Of a stretch of DNA of 27,429 nucleotides, positions 13,816 through 21,439 are shown one piece after another. The notes below the pieces were generated by a model, which was given only the letters and a program-made list of their open reading frames with translations, was not told the origin of the DNA and ran no database searches. Both the position numbers and the translations under genes were made by a program. Each line of letters starts with the position of its first letter. The stretch's first letter is position 1. This stretch comes from CAXMQS01 sp036446035. GTDB lineage: Bacteria; Actinomycetota; Acidimicrobiia; Spongiisociales; JAOTWH01. The stretch covers positions 1-27,429 of the forward strand of contig JAZFSG010000091.1 of the NCBI GenBank assembly GCA_036446035.1, in the 5' to 3' direction.

Positions 13816-15137
13816 GGCGAGCCGCGGCGCTGACCGTCGCGGTCGTCCTCGCAGTCGTGGGGGCTGTGCCCCATGCGGTGGCCACGGTCGGACAGTTCTC
13901 CGAGGTGAGGTTGGTGCCCGGAGCAGGGGTCTCGTTCGAGGTCGGCAATCGGTTCTACTCGGGGGAGCTGCGGATCAGCGGTCTAAGCGACGGGCTGGCT
14001 CTGGTCGAGGAGGTAGGCCTCGATGGATACCTGGCCGGAATTCGCGAGGTGCCTGCCACCTGGCCGGAAGCTGCTCTCGATGCGCAAGCGGTCGCTGCTC
14101 GTACGTATCTGGCCTGGACGGTGTCGCGGGGGCGCTCGAGCAACGGCAGGCTGTATGACTTCGATATCTGTGCGACGACACAGTGCCAGGTGTACGCCGG
14201 AACGGGTGCCGGTGAGCCGCGCTGGGTAGACGCGGTCGCCCGCACCGCCGGCGAGATTCTGCTCTACGAGGGGTCGCCGGCCCAGGCGATGTACTCATCG
14301 ACTTCAAGCGGACAGACGGAGCCCATCCAGGACGTGTTCGCCGGGTCGTCGCCACGCCCCTATCTGGTCGGCGCCGACTCTCCAGATGAGACGTCGCCAT
14401 ATGTTGACTGGACGGTCTCGATGCCGGCGAGGGCGTTCGCAGACGTGTTGGAGGCCGCCGGGTTCACGATTGGCGAGTTGGTCTCGGTGGAGGTGATCGC
14501 CCCTCCTCGCGGCGAGGGCGTTTGGGAGATGGAGGTCGTGTCCTCCAAGGGATCCATTCGTGTGCCTGTGTCACGTGTTCGATCCGCGTTCAACCAGCAT
14601 GGGCCCGACCTGTATCCGGACATTCTCCCGAATCACCGTCCGGACGGCAGGCTGTATCCGCAGACCATCTTGTCGTATCGGTTCGATGTGAGATACATAT
14701 CAGTGGCGTCTCTCGACAGCTTCCTTCGTGCCCTACCAGTCGACGATCGCCCTGTTGGCGGTTCGATCGTATTCCAAGGCCACGGCTGGGGACATCACGT
14801 CGGCATGAGCCAGTACGGGGCGCTGGCGATGGCCGAGAAGGGGGAGGACTATGCCTCCATTCTTGGCCACTACTACGGAGGGCTGCTGCCGCAAACGGCA
14901 GATGACGTACTTCCGGCGACGGTCGAGGTCGGACTTCGCTGGGGCCGGGACTCGATCGTCGTTCGCGCCTCAGGCCCGTTCACCATCGCCACCGAGGGCA
15001 CGGAGATCAAGGTGGTCGCCGGTGGCGCGTGGATCTTCCAGGCCTCCGATGACGCCGCCGCCGTCACGGTTATCTCGGGTGACCTGCTTCTCGATCGGCT
15101 CTTCGACCGGTTCAGTGGCAGGATTCCGATCCTGTGA
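13812..15137 (+). CDS. Secreted SpoIID/LytB-domain protein
   Basis: 441 aa with an N-terminal signal peptide (residues about 1-25, AALTVAVVLAVVGAVPHAVA). The SpoIID/LytB region spans about 60-357: VEEVGLDGYLAGIREVPATW, AQAVAARTYLAW, DICATTQCQVY, and the hallmark GHGWGHHVGMSQYGALAMA followed by ILGHYYGG. In Bacillus, SpoIID is a lytic transglycosylase acting on denuded glycans and LytB modifies an amidase; in non-sporulating actinobacteria the role is unsettled, but cell-wall remodelling is likely. About 80 further residues form a beta-rich tail (VEVGLRWGRDSIVVRA). It overlaps the murA stop (ATGA), so the two wall genes are coupled. Confidence 0.88.
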   Translation: MRRAAALTVAVVLAVVGAVPHAVATVGQFSEVRLVPGAGVSFEVGNRFYSGELRISGLSDGLALVEEVGLDGYLAGIREVPATWPEAALDAQAVAARTYLAWTVSRGRSSNGRLYDFDICATTQCQVYAGTGAGEPRWVDAVARTAGEILLYEGSPAQAMYSSTSSGQTEPIQDVFAGSSPRPYLVGADSPDETSPYVDWTVSMPARAFADVLEAAGFTIGELVSVEVIAPPRGEGVWEMEVVSSKGSIRVPVSRVRSAFNQHGPDLYPDILPNHRPDGRLYPQTILSYRFDVRYISVASLDSFLRALPVDDRPVGGSIVFQGHGWGHHVGMSQYGALAMAEKGEDYASILGHYYGGLLPQTADDVLPATVEVGLRWGRDSIVVRASGPFTIATEGTEIKVVAGGAWIFQASDDAAAVTVISGDLLLDRLFDRFSGRIPIL

Positions 15138-15679
15138 TGCGTCCATCTCAGATCGCGGCGCTGGCTGCCCTCACCGAGCGGTTCGTCGACATCCCTTTCC
15201 TTGTCGGCGGCAGTGCCATGTTGGCGCTGCTCGGGGCCGACGTTGAGCCGGGTGATCTCGATCTGGTCGTTGCTGCGGATTCTCGCGATGCGCTAGAGGC
15301 AGCCGCGGGGGATTGGTGGCAGGGGGCCCACGTCGAGACCGGCCACCCTGCCCTCCGCAGCGTCTGGCTCGCCCATCTCGACGTCCACGGAGAGCAGGTC
15401 GAGGTAATCGGCGGGCTCGCCCTCGTCTCCAACGACATTCACTGGCAGGTGCCGATGCGCTCAGGAGGAGAGGTCGAGGTGGCCGGCCGCACGGTTCGAT
15501 TGGCAGCCGTCGGTCCCTGGGTTGTGCTCTACACGCTGTATAACCCCAGTCGTGTAGCGGAGCTGCTCCCCTACCTCACTGCCTCCGAGAGGCAGAAAAC
15601 TCTCATGGAGCTAGAGCCGGGCATGGGGATAGAATGGTCGCAGACAGCGCCGCTGTTGGACCCCGAGGAGACCCGATGA
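15134..15679 (+). CDS. Nucleotidyltransferase-like protein, function unknown
   Basis: 181 aa from the GTG overlapping the previous stop (GTGATG), or 180 aa from the adjacent ATG at 15137. Residues 23-47 (FLVGGSAMLALLGADVEPGD then LDLVV) resemble the GGSA...DxD core of minimal nucleotidyltransferase-fold proteins, where the acidic pair binds metal. The rest has no domain I recognise. It sits between a cell-wall gene and an Fe-S scaffold gene with 4-nt overlaps on both sides, which shows co-translation but does not point to one pathway. Confidence 0.6.
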   Translation: MMRPSQIAALAALTERFVDIPFLVGGSAMLALLGADVEPGDLDLVVAADSRDALEAAAGDWWQGAHVETGHPALRSVWLAHLDVHGEQVEVIGGLALVSNDIHWQVPMRSGGEVEVAGRTVRLAAVGPWVVLYTLYNPSRVAELLPYLTASERQKTLMELEPGMGIEWSQTAPLLDPEETR

Positions 15680-15939
15680 CAGAAGAAGTGACGACGCTCG
15701 CTGAGAGCGACGCACAGATCGATCTGGAGACGCTGAATGCGACTCTGGAGTACATTCGGCCTGCCCTCCAGGCGGACGGCGGCGACCTCATCCTGATGGG
15801 CGTCGACGGCGGCAAGGTCAACCTGCAACTCGTTGGGGCCTGCGGCGGCTGCCCCATGTCGACCATGACCCTCACTGCCGGCATCGAACGCATTCTCCAG
15901 GATCGCGTTCCAGGGGTCACCGAAGTCATCGCTATCTGA
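15676..15939 (+). CDS. NifU C-terminal-domain Fe-S scaffold protein
   Basis: 87 aa, a single NifU C-terminal (Nfu) domain that carries or assembles 4Fe-4S clusters. The domain runs from LNATLEYIRPALQADGGDL to the conserved GACGGCPMSTMTL with Cys56 and Cys59. The ATG at 15676 overlaps the upstream stop and has GAGGAG 7 nt upstream; an upstream in-frame ATG at 15634 was rejected because it lies inside the previous gene and adds no conserved residues. It lacks the A-type domain of NfuA, as is common in actinobacteria. The cysteine desulfurase at 19254 could supply its sulfur. Confidence 0.93.
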   Translation: MTEEVTTLAESDAQIDLETLNATLEYIRPALQADGGDLILMGVDGGKVNLQLVGACGGCPMSTMTLTAGIERILQDRVPGVTEVIAI

Positions 15940-16866
15940 TTGACTCGGGACCCTCAAGCCCTCGCTGCGGCCGCCGTAGCGGGCGACCGCGTTGCTCTGG
16001 CAAGGCTGATCTCGGCGGTTGAGGCCTCGGCTGCCCCCAAAGCCCTCGCAGATCTCTACGCACGAACCGGGGGAGGCCACATCATCGGCGTGACCGGCCC
16101 TCCGGGGGCCGGCAAGAGCACCCTTACCGATCGCCTGATCGCGCATGCCAGGGCCGATGGTGAGGTCGCAGTAGTGGCCGTTGACCCATCGAGCCCATAT
16201 ACCGGCGGCGCCATTCTGGGTGACCGGGTTCGGATGCAGGCTCACACCGATGACAGCGGTGTCTACATCAGGTCGCTGGCAAGCCGCGGCAACCTCGGTG
16301 GAGTCTCGGCGTCGACCCCCAATGTGGTCGCAGTCCTCGACGCGGTCGGGTTCCCTGTCATCATCGTGGAGACCGTTGGCGTCGGACAGGCCGAAGTCGA
16401 GATCGCCTCTCACGCCGACACGACGGTCGTCGTCATCTATCCGCGCTGGGGTGACTCGATCCAGGCCGCCAAGGCCGGCCTCCTCGAGGTCGGCGACATC
16501 TTCGTAGTCAACAAGGCGGATCTCGATGGAGCGTCAGCAGCTGCAACTGACCTCAGGCAGATGCTGGAGATGGGCCCGGCGACCGAATGGACGCCTCCGG
16601 TCCTTGAGACCAACGCCGTCGATGGCACGGGTACTGAAGCCGTATGGGAGGCGATCGCCGATCATCACCAGCACCTAATCGATAGCGGAGCCATGGAGTC
16701 AGCTCGCTGGCGGCGGGCACGCCACGCCATTGTCAGGGCTATCGAGGCGCAGCTGTTCTCGACTTCGGGCGCTGACCCGGCGATGGTCGACGCCGCCGCC
16801 ACCGAAGTCGTAGCTGGGAGCACCGACCCTCTCACAGCCGCCAAGCGCATCCTGGCCGGGAGCTGA
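15940..16866 (+). CDS. meaB: Methylmalonyl-CoA mutase-associated GTPase MeaB (ArgK/HypB-like)
   Basis: 308 aa P-loop GTPase that chaperones adenosylcobalamin loading and protection of methylmalonyl-CoA mutase. Walker A is GVTGPPGAGKST (residues 50-61), the metal-binding stretch is VDPSSPYTGGAILGDR, the switch region is VETVGVGQAEVEI, and NKADLDGA (191-198) gives guanine specificity. The TTG start directly follows the NifU-like stop with no gap; no strong ribosome site is seen, so coupling to the upstream gene is likely. The mutase itself is not in the window. The adjacent enoyl-CoA hydratase fits acyl-CoA catabolism. Confidence 0.93.
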   Translation: MTRDPQALAAAAVAGDRVALARLISAVEASAAPKALADLYARTGGGHIIGVTGPPGAGKSTLTDRLIAHARADGEVAVVAVDPSSPYTGGAILGDRVRMQAHTDDSGVYIRSLASRGNLGGVSASTPNVVAVLDAVGFPVIIVETVGVGQAEVEIASHADTTVVVIYPRWGDSIQAAKAGLLEVGDIFVVNKADLDGASAAATDLRQMLEMGPATEWTPPVLETNAVDGTGTEAVWEAIADHHQHLIDSGAMESARWRRARHAIVRAIEAQLFSTSGADPAMVDAAATEVVAGSTDPLTAAKRILAGS

Positions 16867-16877
16867 AGGCCGGCGGC

Positions 16878-16883
16878 TAACTT
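16878..16883 (+). promoter_or_regulatory. -10 box of enoyl-CoA hydratase (leaderless)
   Basis: TAACTT ends 6 nt before the ATG at 16890, in the 23-nt gap after meaB. The gene therefore probably has its own start of transcription besides any read-through. Confidence 0.5.
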
Positions 16884-16889
16884 CTCCGT

Positions 16890-17654
16890 ATGACGACTGT
16901 TCGCTTCGAAGCCCGTGACGCCGTTGGGCTCATCACCCTCGACCGGCCTCCGGTCAACGCCATCAACACCGAGGTGGTTGCCGATCTCGCCGCGGCGATC
17001 ACGGCAGCGGACGATCCCGCAGTTCGTGCTGTTGTCATCACGGGGTCCCCTCACTTCGCGGCAGGTGCCGACATCAAGGGATTCCAAGCGTCCTTCGACT
17101 CCGGCGATGAGAAGCTGGCCAGCGGCCTGTCGGCGGCGGTTCGCCGCCTCGAGCAGCTGTCGAAGCCGGTGATCGCCGCAGTCTTCGGGTATGCCCTCGG
17201 AGGCGGCCTGGAGCTGGCGATGGGCGCCGACCTGATCTACATGGCGGCTGACGCCCAGGTGGGCCAGCCGGAGATCACCTTGGGCATCATGCCTGGGGCC
17301 GGCGGAACGCAGCGCCTACCGCGCCTGGTCGGTGTCGCCAGGGCCAAGGAGCTGATCTACACCGGCCGCATGGTCGACGCTGCCGAGGCCCACAGCATCG
17401 GCATCGCCACCAAGGTGGAAACCGCCGACGCGCTGTTGGGTGTCGCCATGGCCGATGCCGCCGAACTGGCGAGCGGTCCGACGGTGGCGCTGGCCGCTGC
17501 CAAGAAGGCCATCACGGAGGGCACGCTCCGTTCGATGGACGATGGACTGGCCATGGAGACGGCTGGATTCAACGAGGCCTTCGGAACCGCGGACGCCCGA
17601 GAAGGGGTCGCCGCCTTCATCGAGAAGCGCGCCCCCGAGTTCGAGGGGCGCTAG
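16890..17654 (+). CDS. Enoyl-CoA hydratase
   Basis: 254 aa crotonase-fold enzyme that hydrates trans-2-enoyl-CoA in beta-oxidation. The oxyanion-hole segment is FAAGADIKGF, and the catalytic pair is Glu108 (ALGGGLELAMG) and Glu128 (GQPEITLGIMPGAGGTQRL), 20 residues apart as in the mitochondrial enzyme, so hydratase activity is better supported than isomerase activity alone. The chain is of normal length with a typical C-terminal helix (GVAAFIEKRAPEF). Its stop overlaps by two bases with the stop of the opposite-strand SRPBCC gene. Confidence 0.93.
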   Translation: MTTVRFEARDAVGLITLDRPPVNAINTEVVADLAAAITAADDPAVRAVVITGSPHFAAGADIKGFQASFDSGDEKLASGLSAAVRRLEQLSKPVIAAVFGYALGGGLELAMGADLIYMAADAQVGQPEITLGIMPGAGGTQRLPRLVGVARAKELIYTGRMVDAAEAHSIGIATKVETADALLGVAMADAAELASGPTVALAAAKKAITEGTLRSMDDGLAMETAGFNEAFGTADAREGVAAFIEKRAPEFEGR

Positions 17655-18076
17655 CTACAGCGGTCGGCCAGTCTCTCGAGGTTGCCGCGCCAGATGCGGC
17701 GCAACACTGGTCCGGCGACGGCTGCTCCGAATCGTCCGGCGAAGTACCAGGGGAAGTGGAGCTCCTCGCGCCATGTCACCGTGGCGGAATCCCCGTGTCC
17801 GGCCAGCGTGAACTCCCCGGTACCGCCGATGAGCCCCTGATGCTTGACGCCCATGGCCACTCCGGGCTCCCAACGCACGAACTCCATCTTGTCCACGGTC
17901 CGGAGGGGACCGACCCGGGTGTCGACCTCGATGCGAGTGCCAACGCCGCGGCGCTGTTCGCTCACGAAGCGAATGGCGATCGCGTCCTTCATCCACAAAG
18001 AATGATCCTCGATGCGCTCGAGGGCAGCCCAAACGGCCTGCGTGGGTGCTGCGATCCTCTGCGACACCTCGATCAT
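17651..18076 (-). CDS. SRPBCC (polyketide cyclase/START-like) protein
   Basis: 141 aa, a small helix-grip protein that would bind a hydrophobic ligand. The opening IEVSQRIAAPTQAVWAALER, the mid-domain MEFVRWEPGVAMGVKHQG, TVTWREELHFPWYFAG and a long C-terminal helix (VLRRIWRGNLERLADR) are typical of the superfamily. The ligand cannot be told from sequence. A TATCGT box ends 6 nt before the ATG. It is divergent from the anchored hydrolase-fold gene. Confidence 0.85.
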   Translation of the reverse strand: MIEVSQRIAAPTQAVWAALERIEDHSLWMKDAIAIRFVSEQRRGVGTRIEVDTRVGPLRTVDKMEFVRWEPGVAMGVKHQGLIGGTGEFTLAGHGDSATVTWREELHFPWYFAGRFGAAVAGPVLRRIWRGNLERLADRCS

Positions 18077-18082
18077 CGCGTG

Positions 18083-18088
18083 ACGATA
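18083..18088 (-). promoter_or_regulatory. -10 box of SRPBCC gene (leaderless)
   Basis: Minus-strand TATCGT ends 6 nt before the ATG at 18076. Confidence 0.5.
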
Positions 18089-18111
18089 GGAACGCCCCGC
18101 CCCTGGCGAAA

Positions 18112-18117
18112 TAGAGT
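18112..18117 (+). promoter_or_regulatory. Candidate -10 box of anchored hydrolase-fold gene
   Basis: TAGAGT ends 10 nt before the ATG at 18128. This is slightly longer spacing than elsewhere, implying a leader of only a few bases. An in-frame GTG at 18116 is an unlikely alternative start because it lies within the box. Confidence 0.35.
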
Positions 18118-18127
18118 GACCCGGGCC

Positions 18128-19243
18128 ATGTCGCGAAGAGTTCTCACCTGGGTTGGCATTGGCGTCGCGGTGCTCGCAGTTGCTTTGCTGTGGAGAGGGG
18201 TGTGGCGCTACTCGGACGATCTGCGCGCCGAGCTTCTCGTACCACCGACGTTGCCATCGCCCGGGGTCGTTGAGATTCTCGAGGTCGGCGACGCCGAGGT
18301 CACTCTGGCCCTCACAGACGTCGCGCTCCTGTCCGGCACATGGGGATTGACTACCCCGACCTCTTACGGGCGGCTGGGGATAGTCAACGGCTCCGATGCA
18401 ACAACGATCACCCGCAGGTACGAACCGGTCGAGGGCACGCTCTCGGCAGGGCTGGCGTCACTCGATCAGGTGGCGTTTCGTGGTGACCCGACACGTGCGT
18501 TCGGGCTACGGTACGAGTCGGTGGAGGTGGAGACGGAGCTCGGACCGATGCCGGCGTGGCTCATGGGCGGCGAAGGGGATGTGTGGGTCATCTACGTGCA
18601 TGGCGCCGGGGGCCGTGCCGAGTCGCTCCGCTGGATCCGCCAGCCTGTCGATTCTGGGTTCCCGGTACTGGTGATCACCTATCGCAACGATCCGGGAGCT
18701 CCGCCGTCGCCCGATGGGCTGGTGTCGTGGGGGTTCGACGAATGGAGCGACGTCGAGGCCGCGATCGAGTTCGCTCTGCAGGGCGGCGCCACCACCGTCT
18801 TCCTCGCGGGCAGCGGGATCGGCGGTTCGGCCGTCCTCACCACACTCAGCGAGACTTCACACATCAGGTCGATCAACGGCGCGATATTGGACTCCGCCGT
18901 CCTCGACCTTGGCGCCGTCGAGGACGCGCGCCGGCCCGACGGTGGACTCATCGGCAGTTGGGGACGAACTCTGGCCTCGTTCCGCTTCGGAGTCGAGTGG
19001 TCTCGCCTCGATCACTCTGCGGCGGCGGAGTCGCTCAAGCGGCCCGTGCTGCTGCTGCACGGGGTGCGAGACGAGCAGACACCGGTTGCGCTCGCCGATG
19101 CCTTCGCAGCCGCCAGCTCCGAGCTTGTTGAGTACCACCGGTTCGATGAGGCCATCCAGGGTGCTACCTGGAACGTTTCGCCGCGACGCTTCGAGCTCCT
19201 GCTTCGAGATTTCCTCGTCAGGCACTCACCCGGCGCCGAGTAA
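18128..19243 (+). CDS. Membrane-anchored alpha/beta-hydrolase-fold protein, probable pseudoenzyme
   Basis: 371 aa. One N-terminal membrane helix (residues about 5-23, VLTWVGIGVAVLAVALLW) is followed by a beta-rich domain and then an alpha/beta-hydrolase fold from about residue 130. The strand before the oxyanion hole (VWVIYVHGAGG) and the acid strand (VLLLHGVRDEQTP, Asp315) are normal. The nucleophile elbow, normally GxSxGG, reads GSGIGG (228-233), so Gly230 stands where Ser should be. The catalytic His position near 345-348 (QGATWN) has no His. The fold appears kept while the triad is lost, suggesting a binding or scaffolding role, unless Ser229 substitutes. Confidence 0.8.
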   Translation: MSRRVLTWVGIGVAVLAVALLWRGVWRYSDDLRAELLVPPTLPSPGVVEILEVGDAEVTLALTDVALLSGTWGLTTPTSYGRLGIVNGSDATTITRRYEPVEGTLSAGLASLDQVAFRGDPTRAFGLRYESVEVETELGPMPAWLMGGEGDVWVIYVHGAGGRAESLRWIRQPVDSGFPVLVITYRNDPGAPPSPDGLVSWGFDEWSDVEAAIEFALQGGATTVFLAGSGIGGSAVLTTLSETSHIRSINGAILDSAVLDLGAVEDARRPDGGLIGSWGRTLASFRFGVEWSRLDHSAAAESLKRPVLLLHGVRDEQTPVALADAFAAASSELVEYHRFDEAIQGATWNVSPRRFELLLRDFLVRHSPGAE

Positions 19244-19246
19244 ATT
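19241..19246 (+). promoter_or_regulatory. -10 box of cysteine desulfurase operon (leaderless)
   Basis: TAAATT ends 7 nt before the ATG at 19254, overlapping the stop codon of the preceding gene (TAA at 19241-19243). Confidence 0.5.
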
Positions 19247-19253
19247 GGGGCCC

Positions 19254-20378
19254 ATGGGAACCCTCTATCTAGATCACGCCGCGACCACTCCAGTGCGCCC
19301 TCAGGCGCGCGCCGCCATGGAGCCGTTCCTGGGAGAGTCCTTCGGGAACCCTTCTGGCATTCACTCCGTGAGCCAGCGAGCCAAGAACGCCCTCGAGGAG
19401 GCGAGAGAGCAGGCGGCGTCGCTCATCGGCGCCGCTCACCCGCTGGAGATCGTCTTCACCGGCGGCGGCTCCGAAGCAGACAACCTGGCCGTCAAGGGCG
19501 CCGCCCTCGTGGGCGGTGAGCGCCGCGGCGTGGTGACGACTGCCGTCGAGCACGAGGCCGTGATCGCTTCTGCAGAGTTCGTGAGAAGCCTCGGCTGCGA
19601 GGTGACGGTGGTCGGAGTCGACGGCACCGGCAAGGCCGACCCATCTGCGATCGCGGACGCCGTTGGGCCGACGACGGGCGTCGTTTCCGTCATGGCGGCC
19701 AACAACGAAACAGGGATCACGCAACCGCTACTCAAGATCGCCGACGAGGTCCGCTCAAAATCCGGCGACGTCGTCATCCATACCGACGCGGTGCAGGCTT
19801 TCGTGTCGGAGGAGGTCGCGGTTTCTGGCGTGGACATGCTGTCGCTGGCGGCGCACAAGTTCGGCGGACCGCAAGGCGTCGGGCTCCTCTACGTCGCCAA
19901 CGGCGTCAAGCTGGAGCCTGCAGTTCACGGCGGAGGACAGGAGCTGGGCCGTCGGTCCGGGACCCACAACGTCGCGGGGATCGTTGGCATGGTGGCGGCG
20001 ATGACGGCGGCGGTTGCCGATCGAGAGGATTTTCGGCGAAGGGTCGGTGCCATCCGCAACGAGTTCGAAGAGGCGCTAGCCGAAGGTCTGCCCGATGTTC
20101 GGTTCACCAGCCCCCAGGAGGACCGGCTCGTGCAGCACTCCCACTTCCGCATTCCGGGCGTCGACGCCGAGACACTGCTCATCCGCCTCGATGCGGGCGG
20201 TGTCGCCGCCGCCGCCGGCTCGGCGTGTCACAGCGGCGCCCTCGAGGTGTCGCATGTGCTCTCTGCCATGGGAATGAGCGACGAGGCCGCATCCGAGAGC
20301 GTACGGATCTCTTTTGGCTGGACGAACCGCCCCGAGGATGCCGCAGCCGCCGCGGCAGCGATCGTCACTGCTCGATGA
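19254..20378 (+). CDS. Cysteine desulfurase (IscS/NifS family)
   Basis: 374 aa PLP enzyme that takes sulfur from cysteine as an enzyme persulfide. His100 (AVEHEAV), the PLP lysine Lys202 (LAAHKFGGPQG) and the catalytic Cys325 (AGSACHSGALEVSHVL) are visible, along with the start MGTLYLDHAATTP. It overlaps mnmA by 4 nt (ATGA), so its main acceptor may be MnmA for tRNA 2-thiouridine; it may also feed the NifU-like scaffold at 15676. The frame is open about 540 bases further upstream, but that portion is a shadow of the preceding gene. Confidence 0.95.
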   Translation: MGTLYLDHAATTPVRPQARAAMEPFLGESFGNPSGIHSVSQRAKNALEEAREQAASLIGAAHPLEIVFTGGGSEADNLAVKGAALVGGERRGVVTTAVEHEAVIASAEFVRSLGCEVTVVGVDGTGKADPSAIADAVGPTTGVVSVMAANNETGITQPLLKIADEVRSKSGDVVIHTDAVQAFVSEEVAVSGVDMLSLAAHKFGGPQGVGLLYVANGVKLEPAVHGGGQELGRRSGTHNVAGIVGMVAAMTAAVADREDFRRRVGAIRNEFEEALAEGLPDVRFTSPQEDRLVQHSHFRIPGVDAETLLIRLDAGGVAAAAGSACHSGALEVSHVLSAMGMSDEAASESVRISFGWTNRPEDAAAAAAAIVTAR

Positions 20379-21439
20379 AGGTTCTCGTTGCGATGAGCGG
20401 TGGTGTCGACTCGTCGGTAGCTGCTGCTCTCATGCTGGAGGCGGGCCACGAGGTCATAGGGGTCACGCTCAAGCAGTGGGAGGGGCCCGACGGCGAGATG
20501 CCGACGGCGGGTTGCTGCACCGTCGCCGACGCCGAAGATGCACGCCGCGTCTCCGCCCAACTCGACATCCCCTATTACATGCTGGACTACACGGACGAGT
20601 TCCGAACCAAGGTCATCGACCGCTTCGGTGCCGACTACCTCGCCGGCCGCACCCCCAACCCGTGCATCGAGTGCAACCGGCGGGTGCGCTTTAGCGCCCT
20701 GCTAGAGCGGTCGGCGGCCCTTGGTTGCGAGGCTCTGGTGACCGGACACCATGCCCGGGTGCGCCGTCAGCCGGAGGGGTATCGGCTCTTCGCAGGACAC
20801 GACACCGGCAAGGACCAGTCGTATGTGCTGCACATGCTGGGGCAGGAGGAACTTGCCAGAGTGCTGCTGCCGATCGGCGAGCTGACGAAGGACGAGGTGA
20901 GGGCCAAGGCCGGCTCCCTGGGTCTGCGGACCGCCTCCAAGCCGGATAGCCAGGACATCTGTTTCGTCACCTCCGGTGACTACCGCGACTTTCTGCGTGA
21001 GCACTTCCCCGAGTCGACTAGGCCGGGGGACATCGTCGATTCCGAAGGCGCGGTGGTTGGATCGCACGAGGGCTCCTCGGGCTTCACGATTGGCCAGAGG
21101 CGCGGCCTCGGCATCTCGGCGACAGAGCCTCGCTACGTCGTCGACATTCAGCCAGCGACGGCGACCATAGTCGTCGGAACTCGCGACCAGCTTGCCGTCG
21201 CCGGTGTGACAGTGGCCGAGGTGAGCTGGGTGTCGGGTGAAGCGCCAACCCAGCCGGCCGTCGACATCAAGGTGCGATACCGGTCACGACCGGTGGCGGC
21301 GCTCATCGAGGGCGAGGGTGCCGACTGGACGGCGTGGTTCGAAGGCGAGTCGGCCGCCCCCGGCCAAGCCGCCGTCTTCTACGACGGCGACGAGGTGCTC
21401 GGCGGTGGCACCATCACCGAAGTGATCCGCAATGGCTGA
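20375..21439 (+). CDS. mnmA: tRNA-uridine 2-sulfurtransferase MnmA
   Basis: 354 aa. It adenylates and thiolates uridine 34 of tRNAs for Lys, Glu and Gln. The PP-loop is AMSGGVDSSVAA (residues 6-17), and the two catalytic cysteines are Cys97 (NPCIECN) and Cys196 (SQDICFV); GHDTGKDQSYVLHML and FTIGQRRGLGI are further family signatures. Gene order desulfurase-mnmA-ligA with overlaps indicates one transcript. The start is the ATG overlapping the desulfurase stop; the longer frame upstream is an out-of-frame overlap. Confidence 0.96.
   Translation: MKVLVAMSGGVDSSVAAALMLEAGHEVIGVTLKQWEGPDGEMPTAGCCTVADAEDARRVSAQLDIPYYMLDYTDEFRTKVIDRFGADYLAGRTPNPCIECNRRVRFSALLERSAALGCEALVTGHHARVRRQPEGYRLFAGHDTGKDQSYVLHMLGQEELARVLLPIGELTKDEVRAKAGSLGLRTASKPDSQDICFVTSGDYRDFLREHFPESTRPGDIVDSEGAVVGSHEGSSGFTIGQRRGLGISATEPRYVVDIQPATATIVVGTRDQLAVAGVTVAEVSWVSGEAPTQPAVDIKVRYRSRPVAALIEGEGADWTAWFEGESAAPGQAAVFYDGDEVLGGGTITEVIRNG

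Noticed and set aside
15571..16413. 280-aa minus-strand open frame across the NifU-like and meaB genes
   Set aside because: It runs antisense through two conserved genes and has no family features.
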